From: Sphingomonadaceae bacterium | Lineage (GTDB): Bacteria; Pseudomonadota; Alphaproteobacteria; Sphingomonadales; Sphingomonadaceae | Assembly: GCA_030147805.1 (NCBI GenBank) | Contig: JASBUR010000002.1 | Span: 1-45,157 of the forward strand | Direction: 5' to 3' | Length of the DNA stretch: 45,157 nucleotides | In this document: positions 40,296-45,157 of the stretch, piece after piece | Layout of the letters: each line of letters begins with the position of its first letter | Position numbering within the stretch: position 1 is the stretch's first letter | The notes under the pieces: generated by a model | The model's input: only the letters and a program-made list of their open reading frames with translations | What the model was told of the DNA's origin: nothing | Database searches by the model: none | Made by a program: the position numbers and the translations under genes

Positions 40296-40392
40296 GTCAT
40301 CCCCGCGAAGGCGGGGGCCCAGTCCAACGACAAAATGCCCGCTGCTGCAGGCGCTATTTGACGTTCTGGGTCCCCGCCTTCGCGGGGATGAC
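40296..40392. repeat. Extragenic palindromic repeat, copy B
   Basis: Inverted 27-bp arms, 40296-40322 and 40366-40392, with one mismatch, starting GTCATCCCCGCGAAGGCGGG. Copy A at 13241-13340 has the same layout, including the following TCCAACGA, but C in place of A in the GCGxAGGCG core, and the opposite arm is changed to match in each copy. It lies between convergent DUF3088 and thyA. Confidence 0.8.
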
Positions 40393-40403
40393 GAGGGGGG
40401 TGG

Positions 40404-41198
40404 TCAAACCGCGATCGGCGCCTTGATGTGCGGGTGCGCCTCGTAGCCGACGAGCTCGAAATCCTCGTAGGTGAACGCGAACAGATCGGTGACCGCCGGG
40501 TTGATGCGCATCGTCGGCAGCGGCAGCGGCGCGCGCGTCAGCTGCAGGTCGGCCTGGTCGAGATGGTTCAGATAGAGATGCGCGTCGCCGAGCGTGTGGA
40601 CGAACTCGCCGGGCCGGTTGCCCGTCACCTGCGCCATCATCATCGTCAGCAGCGCGTAGCTGGCGATGTTGAACGGCACACCGAGGAAGATGTCGGCCGA
40701 GCGCTGGTAGAGCTGGCAGGAGAGCCTGCCGTCGGCGACGTAGAACTGGAACAGGCAATGGCAGGGTGGCAGCGCCATCGCCTCGACGTCGCCGACGTTC
40801 CACGCCGAGACGATCAGCCGCCGCGAATTGGGATTGGTGCGGATCGCGTCGACGAGGTCGGCGAGCTGGTCGATGACGCGGCCGTCGGCGGTCTCCCAGC
40901 GGCGCCATTGCTTGCCGTAGACCGGTCCGAGCTCGCCGCCCTCGTCGGCCCAGTCGTCCCAGATCGAGACGTTGTTGGCCTTGAGATAGGCGATGTTGGT
41001 CTCGCCTTTGAGGAACCACAGCAGCTCGTGGATGATCGACTTGAGGTGCAGCTTCTTGGTGGTGACGACGGGAAAACCATCGGCGAGGTCGAAGCGCATC
41101 TGGTGGCCGAACACCGACATCGTGCCGGTGCCGGTGCGGTCGCCGCGGGTGACGCCGTCGCGGCGCACGCGCGCCATCAGATCAAGATATTGCTGCAC
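40404..41198 (-). CDS. thyA: Thymidylate synthase
   Basis: 264 residues, the same length as E. coli ThyA. It makes dTMP from dUMP using methylenetetrahydrofolate. The catalytic C146 is in [12 protein letters not shown]. Substrate-binding blocks include [11 protein letters not shown] (about 21-31), [31 protein letters not shown] and [12 protein letters not shown]. The start is ATG 41198 ([20 protein letters not shown]). With folA nearby it forms the thymidylate cycle. The stop lies 11 bp from palindrome copy B. Confidence 0.97.
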   Translation of the reverse strand: MQQYLDLMARVRRDGVTRGDRTGTGTMSVFGHQMRFDLADGFPVVTTKKLHLKSIIHELLWFLKGETNIAYLKANNVSIWDDWADEGGELGPVYGKQWRRWETADGRVIDQLADLVDAIRTNPNSRRLIVSAWNVGDVEAMALPPCHCLFQFYVADGRLSCQLYQRSADIFLGVPFNIASYALLTMMMAQVTGNRPGEFVHTLGDAHLYLNHLDQADLQLTRAPLPLPTMRINPAVTDLFAFTYEDFELVGYEAHPHIKAPIAV

Positions 41199-41268
41199 CG
41201 GCCGTCCGTGATGTGAGAATCGTCAAAGCGACTCTCACAGGTCGAACGCGACGGAGCAAGACCATCGG

Positions 41269-41379
41269 CGATCCTCCCCTGCAAGGGGGGGCCCTGCGCA
41301 GCAGGGTGGAGGGGTACACAGGCGCCGGTTACCCCTCCACCGCCTGCGGCGGTCCCCCTCCCCGTTCCGGGGAGGATCG
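41269..41379. repeat. Nested 111-bp inverted repeat between thyA and the diiron gene
   Basis: Perfect outer arms CGATCCTCCCC (41269-41279) and GGGGAGGATCG (41369-41379) enclose perfect inner arms GTGGAGGGGTA (41306-41316) and TACCCCTCCAC (41330-41340) around a GGCGCC centre. A CCCTGCGCAGCAGGG hairpin and a CCGCCTGCGGCGG hairpin lie between the arms. It is a second family of extragenic palindrome, distinct from copies A and B, and starts 8 bp after the diiron gene stop on the minus strand. No U run follows. Confidence 0.75.
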
Positions 41380-41386
41380 AAGGCGG

Positions 41387-42463
41387 CTATTCCGCGGCCG
41401 CCAGCGCAGCGACGTCGTCGATGTTCTGCCGGCGGGCGTCGAACTGCGCGGCGATGTGCTCGTCGTTGGCCTGCAGCGCGTCGATGTCGACGTTGACGTA
41501 ATCGAGCACGCCCATGTCGGTGTAGCCCTTCTGCACCGTCTCGCCCCACAGGCCGATGTCGCGCACCACCGGCACGATGCGGTTGAACAGATGGTTGCGG
41601 AACTGCCGCGCCCCGGCGGTTTCCTGCATGTGCTGGACCGCGGCCTCGGTATCGAGCCCGAGATGCTCCCACAGCTCGCGCTGCTCGAAGCGGTCGCGCA
41701 TATGGTAGCAGGCCTCGACGAGGAACTCCTCGCGCTCGCGGCGCTCGGCTTCGGTTAGCTGCGGATAATAGCTGCGCAAGGTCAGGCGGCCAAAGGCGAC
41801 GTGGCGCGCCTCGTCCTCCATGACATAGGCGTTGACCGCAGCGGCGAGCGGCGACGAGCTGTAGTCGCGGATGCCGGCGAAGGCGGCGAGCGCCAACCCC
41901 TCGATCACCACCTGCATACCGAGGTAGGTCATGTCCCAGCGGCTGTCGCGCAGCACCTGTTCGAGCAGCGACTTCAAGGGCCCGGTCATCGGATGCGACA
42001 GGCCGATCTTCTCGAGCAGCCGCTTGTAGGCCTCGACGTGGCGCGCCTCGTCGATGGTCTGCGTCGAGGCGTAGAACTTGGCCTCGAGGTCGGGGACCTG
42101 CGTGACGATCTTTGCCGAGCAGATCAGCGCGCCCTGCTCGCCGTGCAGGAACTGCGACAGCCCCCAGGCCTGGCTGTTGCGGCGGATCTCGGCCTTCTCG
42201 GCCTTCGACATCTTTTCATATTCGGCATAGCCGTTGAGCGCGAACAGCTCGTCGGGCATGCCCTGCGGGTTGGCGTAGTCGATGTCCTGGTCCCAATCGA
42301 TGCGGTATTCCGCGTCCCACTGCTTCTGCTTGCCCTTCGAATAGAGCGCGAGCAGGTCCTTGCGGTCGTCCGAATAGGTCCAGGTGAAGCGGGCGTCGAA
42401 ATCCTGCGGCACCTCCCAGGACAGGCTGTCGGGCTTGATTCCGTAGGTATCGGTAAAGGTCAC
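41387..42463 (-). CDS. Ferritin-like diiron protein of unknown substrate
   Basis: 358 residues, mostly helical. Candidate iron ligands follow the ferritin/ribonucleotide-reductase-like pattern: Glu in LHGEQGA, Glu and His in TIDEARHVEAY, Glu in VIEGLALAAF and a second ExxH in VMEDEARHVAF. Two ExxH motifs on paired helices indicate a carboxylate-bridged diiron centre, as in AurF-like oxygenases and R2-like proteins. No substrate can be assigned. It is 33 bp downstream of a MerR-type regulator on the same strand, forming a two-gene unit. The start is ATG 42463. Confidence 0.88.
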   Translation of the reverse strand: MTFTDTYGIKPDSLSWEVPQDFDARFTWTYSDDRKDLLALYSKGKQKQWDAEYRIDWDQDIDYANPQGMPDELFALNGYAEYEKMSKAEKAEIRRNSQAWGLSQFLHGEQGALICSAKIVTQVPDLEAKFYASTQTIDEARHVEAYKRLLEKIGLSHPMTGPLKSLLEQVLRDSRWDMTYLGMQVVIEGLALAAFAGIRDYSSSPLAAAVNAYVMEDEARHVAFGRLTLRSYYPQLTEAERREREEFLVEACYHMRDRFEQRELWEHLGLDTEAAVQHMQETAGARQFRNHLFNRIVPVVRDIGLWGETVQKGYTDMGVLDYVNVDIDALQANDEHIAAQFDARRQNIDDVAALAAAE

Positions 42464-42496
42464 GGCGTCGGTCTCCCCAAGTTGCGTTACGTTGTC

Positions 42497-43192
42497 TTAT
42501 CCGTTGTCGTTGGCCACGCGGCGCCGGGCTTCAAGCCGCCGCAGGATTTCGCGCGTGCGCATCAGGCTGAGCATGTCGTTCACCGCGGCGACGCCGCGCT
42601 CGGCCATGTTGGCCGCCTCGTCCTCGCCGACGACGCCGGCGGTATGGTCGAAGAACAGCCGCATCTCCTGGCTGACCAGCCAGTCGACGAAGTCGGCGTA
42701 GATGCCGTGATGCTCGGCGGTGAAGCCGCGCGCCTCGGTGAAGCCGATGGCCTTCAGCTCGGCGAGCGCCTTGACGATGCCGGCGTCGCGCGGGTCCATC
42801 GTATCGTCGGCGGCGATCGAGACGGTGCCGTTGGCGACCGCCTCCTCGATCTCGGCGCGCGTCGCGCCCGCCTGCTCGATGACGCGGGCGACGGCGATGC
42901 GCTCGCCCTTGTCGAGCCGGGCGCGCAGCATCGCATCGAGGTGCGGGAAGGCGTCGGCATGGAGCCAGCTGTCGCCATCGGTGGCATCGAGCAGAGTCTT
43001 GATCACCGCCAGCGGCAGGAAGCGCTCCTCCTGCAGCCGCTTGATCGCCCGCACGCGCGCGACATGATCGTCGGTGTAGGAGGCGGAGTTACGGCTGGCG
43101 CGCTCGGGCTCGGGCAACAGGCCCTCACGGATATAGAAGCGGATCGTCTCGCGACCCACCCCGGTCCGTTTCTCGAGCTCGCGCATCCGCAT
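42497..43192 (-). CDS. MerR family transcriptional regulator
   Basis: 231 residues from ATG 43192 (MRMRELEKRTGVGRETIRFY) with AAAGGA 8 nt upstream. The N-terminal winged helix-turn-helix includes the MerR signature RETIRFYIREGLLPEPERAS, followed by YTDDHVARVRAIKRLQEERF and a dimerisation helix. The 150-residue C-terminal part is not a metal-binding tail (no conserved Cys) and probably binds an organic ligand. A start at 43231 is open but lacks a ribosome-binding site. It precedes the diiron gene and probably controls both. Confidence 0.92.
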   Translation of the reverse strand: MRMRELEKRTGVGRETIRFYIREGLLPEPERASRNSASYTDDHVARVRAIKRLQEERFLPLAVIKTLLDATDGDSWLHADAFPHLDAMLRARLDKGERIAVARVIEQAGATRAEIEEAVANGTVSIAADDTMDPRDAGIVKALAELKAIGFTEARGFTAEHHGIYADFVDWLVSQEMRLFFDHTAGVVGEDEAANMAERGVAAVNDMLSLMRTREILRRLEARRRVANDNG

Positions 43193-43239
43193 GCGGCGAT
43201 CCTTTGTTGAGCGCGACTCGGAAGCTAGCACAAGAAATA

Positions 43240-43254
43240 CGTAGACGCACTACG
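43240..43254. promoter_or_regulatory. Candidate MerR operator
   Basis: A perfect dyad, CGTAG-ACGCA-CTACG, in the 119-bp divergent spacer between the MerR gene and the TauE/SafE permease gene. MerR-type regulators bind dyads within the promoter spacer, and this one is about 50 bp from the MerR start codon. A similar ACGTAACGCA occurs just before the diiron gene (about 42484-42494). Assignment is by position and symmetry only. Confidence 0.5.
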
Positions 43255-43311
43255 CGAAAATAGCGTGATGATTGCCTCGCCTTCGCCACGTCGCCCCACT
43301 AAACCAGAGCC

Positions 43312-44226
43312 ATGGACATCTACCTGCCCATTGCCGAGATCAGCGTGAACGCGCTGGTGATCATCGGGATGGGAGCGCTGGTCGGCTTCCTGTCGGGCAT
43401 GTTCGGCGTCGGCGGCGGATTCCTGATGACGCCGTTCCTGATCTTCTACGGGATTCCGCCGGCCATCGCGGTGGCGTCGTCGGCGCCACAGATCACCGGC
43501 GCGTCGGTGTCGGGGGCTCTGGCGCACTGGCGACGCGGCGGCGTCGACGTCAAGATGGGCGCGGTGATGATCGCCGGCGGGCTGATCGGGGCGGGCCTCG
43601 GCTCGGGGCTGTTCCGCTTCCTCCAGGATCTTGGCCAGATCGACGTCACCATCTCGCTGATCTACGTCGTGTTTCTCGGCACGATCGGCGGCATGATGCT
43701 ACGCGAGGCGGCGACTGCGCTGCTCGACCATCGCAGCGGCCGCAAGCGCGCGGCACGGCCGCGCCGCCACAACCCGCTGGTTGCGGCCTTGCCGTGGCGG
43801 ATGCGCTTCTATCAGTCGGGGCTGTACGTCTCGCCGCTCGCGCCCTTCCTGCTCGGCATGGCGGTCGGCACGCTGACCGTCATCATGGGCGTCGGCGGCG
43901 GCTTCATCATGGTGCCGGCGATGATCTACCTGCTCGGCATGTCGGCCGCGGTCGTCGTCGGCACCAGCCTGTTCCAGATCGTCTTCGTCACCGCGGCGAC
44001 CACGCTGCTCCACGCGGTCAATTCGCAGACGGTCGACATCGTCCTCGCGGTGCTGCTGCTGGCGGGCGGCGTCGCCGGGGCCCAGTTCGGCGCGCGGGTC
44101 GCGCAGAAGCTGCCGGGCGAGCAGCTGCGGCTCGGGCTCAGCCTCGTCGTGCTCGCGGTGGCGGTACGGCTGCTCGTCGGCCTGACCTGGCGGCCCGATG
44201 AGGTGTTCTCGGTGTACGGCCCATGA
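43312..44226 (+). CDS. TauE/SafE family (TSUP) anion permease
   Basis: 304 residues with about eight transmembrane segments in two repeats. The conserved GxxxGxxxGxGGGF stretches are ALVGFLSGMFGVGGGFLMTP (about 22-41) and AVGTLTVIMGVGGGFIMVPA (about 184-203), typical of TauE/SafE permeases that export sulfite, sulfoacetate or other organosulfur anions. The charged loop RSGRKRAARPRRHN (about 143-156) is cytoplasmic. The start is ATG 43312. The stop overlaps the next gene start (ATGA), so the two products probably work together. Confidence 0.94.
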   Translation: MDIYLPIAEISVNALVIIGMGALVGFLSGMFGVGGGFLMTPFLIFYGIPPAIAVASSAPQITGASVSGALAHWRRGGVDVKMGAVMIAGGLIGAGLGSGLFRFLQDLGQIDVTISLIYVVFLGTIGGMMLREAATALLDHRSGRKRAARPRRHNPLVAALPWRMRFYQSGLYVSPLAPFLLGMAVGTLTVIMGVGGGFIMVPAMIYLLGMSAAVVVGTSLFQIVFVTAATTLLHAVNSQTVDIVLAVLLLAGGVAGAQFGARVAQKLPGEQLRLGLSLVVLAVAVRLLVGLTWRPDEVFSVYGP

Positions 44227-44984
44227 GGCGGCTCGTCGCCCTCCTGTTCCTGCTGCTCGCCGCGCCCGCCGCGGCGCAGCAGCCGCCGCGGCTGATCGCC
44301 GACGTCAGCCAGAGCCGCATTGACATCGAATACAGCTTTGCCGGCGCCGAGCTGCTGATCTTCGGCGCCATCCAGTATCCCGGCGGCCGCACGCCGGAGA
44401 AGGCCCCCGATATCGTCGTGATCGTGCGCGGCCCGCCGCAGCCGATCACCATCCGCCGCAAGGAAAAGGTGCTCGGCATCTGGATGAACGTCGACGCGGT
44501 GCGCTTCGAGACCGCGCCCGGCTTCTATGCGGTGGCGACCTCGGCGCCGTCGACGCGGCTCACCGACGAACGCACCGCCTCGATCTACGAGCTGGGGCTC
44601 GACCATCTCCAGCTGTCGCCCGCCAGCGGCAATCCGCCCGAGGAGATCCGCGCGTTCGAAGAAGGGCTGCTCGACCTCCGGCGACGCGGCGGGCTCTATA
44701 CCGAGGCGGCGGGCGGCGTCGATATCGTCGAGAAAGTGCTCTACCGCGCGCGCATCGCACTGCCCTCCGACGTACCGGTCGGCCGCTATGCCGCCGAAAT
44801 CTACCTGGTGCGCGACGGACAGGTCCAGGCGCGCGCCGCGCGCGAGATCGTCATCGGCAAATCGGGCTTCGAGCGCGCGGTCTATGTCGCGGCGCAGGAC
44901 CACGAGCTGTCCTACGGGCTCTTCGCGGTGGCGCTGGCGCTGATCTCGGGCTGGGCGGCGAGCGCGCTGGTCCGCCGCAACTGA
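44223..44984 (+). CDS. TIGR02186 family membrane-anchored protein
   Basis: 253 residues: signal peptide (MRRLVALLFLLLAAPAAAQQ), a beta-rich extracytoplasmic domain (IADVSQSRIDIEYSFAGAEL, then LLIFGAIQYPGG and VVIVRGPPQPITIRRKEKVL with LGIWMN) and a single C-terminal transmembrane helix (about 228-249) ending VRRN. This matches the alphaproteobacterial family TIGR02186, of unknown function, encoded next to TauE/SafE permeases as here. It could be a periplasmic accessory of the permease. The gene stops 36 bp before the IS end at 45021. Confidence 0.92.
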   Translation: MRRLVALLFLLLAAPAAAQQPPRLIADVSQSRIDIEYSFAGAELLIFGAIQYPGGRTPEKAPDIVVIVRGPPQPITIRRKEKVLGIWMNVDAVRFETAPGFYAVATSAPSTRLTDERTASIYELGLDHLQLSPASGNPPEEIRAFEEGLLDLRRRGGLYTEAAGGVDIVEKVLYRARIALPSDVPVGRYAAEIYLVRDGQVQARAAREIVIGKSGFERAVYVAAQDHELSYGLFAVALALISGWAASALVRRN

Positions 44985-45020
44985 TCGATCGCCACGGCCC
45001 GCAGCGGTCGACGCCGCCTA

Positions 45021-45157
45021 GAGCGCGTTTGGTTTAGTTGCACGCGTACCCGGCGTGGCGAAGATAGTTTGCGCACTCGGTTGGTGAGAAGCGATCGAGA
45101 AGATCGCCGATGCGTCGCCATGTGTCGTGGATGGTTCGCTCGTCGGCCTTGCGCAGG
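45021..45157 (-). mobile_element. IS630-type insertion sequence, 3' end (partial, inverted copy)
   Basis: The reverse complement equals bases 14-150 with one difference (45030 versus 141). The outer end at 45021 abuts TA at 45019-45020, the expected target dinucleotide. The element runs beyond the right edge. With the left copy it encloses the whole window as an inverted pair. Confidence 0.85.
45034..45157 (-). CDS. IS630 family transposase, C-terminal fragment (inverted copy)
   Basis: The last 40 codons and stop of the same transposase as at 3-137, read from the right edge inward: LRKADERTIHDTWRRIG to FSPTECANYLRHAGYACN. The protein is identical over the shared part. It is cut by the window edge, so completeness cannot be judged. 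It lies just past the TIGR02186 gene and does not interrupt it. Confidence 0.85.
   Translation of the reverse strand, partial: LRKADERTIHDTWRRIGDLLDRFSPTECANYLRHAGYACN

Overview
The window is GC-rich (about two thirds G+C) chromosomal DNA from an alphaproteobacterium, most likely a sphingomonad (Sphingomonas-like). The grounds are the ubiA / rsmE-gshA neighbourhood, a DUF3035 lipoprotein gene overlapping lspA, the alphaproteobacterial membrane family TIGR02186 beside a TauE/SafE permease, CtrA-type TTAA boxes, and the dispersed palindromes built on GTCATCCCCGCG. The species cannot be named from sequence alone. Nearly all content is core: transcription and translation machinery, protein quality control, folate/thymidylate, flavin and ubiquinone synthesis.

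Both edges are the 3' end of the same IS630-type transposase gene, pointing inward as an inverted pair. They differ at one base over 137 bp, so the window looks like a segment bounded by two copies of one insertion sequence, possibly a contig that stopped at the repeats.

Positions 150-19364 hold an expanded secE-nusG-rplKA-rplJL-rpoBC region read on the minus strand: tRNA-Trp, secE, nusG, rplK, rplA, rplJ, rplL, rpoB, rpoC. In most bacteria these genes are nearly contiguous. Here the cluster is opened at two places. Between nusG and rplK sit a standalone HNH endonuclease, an SDR/SnoaL-like pair and a divergent LysR regulator. Between rplL and rpoB sit a CHASE2-(degenerate GGDEF)-EAL cyclic-di-GMP phosphodiesterase gene and a 25-codon tryptophan-rich small ORF with CtrA-like boxes and its own terminator. 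Terminators after nusG, rplA and rplL, and separate promoter-like elements, imply that the cluster is transcribed as several units. rpoB has its own promoter candidate and a roughly 300-nt leader containing a terminator-like hairpin. tRNA-Tyr and tRNA-Gly diverge from tRNA-Trp.

Positions 19522-32271 hold a membrane protein, the rRNA methyltransferase rlmB, a NepR-like 60-residue protein, gshA and rsmE divergent from ubiA, pmbA/tldE with an inositol-monophosphatase-family gene, a CoA-binding protein downstream of mrp, and hflK-hflC-DUF2065-degP. Positions 32366-44984 hold a HerA-like ATPase (DUF853), the minus-strand run folA-ribF-GNAT-ileS-lspA-DUF3035, a DUF3088 gene, thyA, a MerR regulator with a diiron ferritin-like protein, and a TauE/SafE permease with its TIGR02186 partner.

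The parts most worth a second look are the small ORF and CtrA boxes at 9190-9364, the rpoB leader hairpin, the HNH nuclease cassette between nusG and rplK, the lower-GC tract inside the editing domain of ileS, the paired palindromic repeats whose arms co-vary, and the inverted IS ends.
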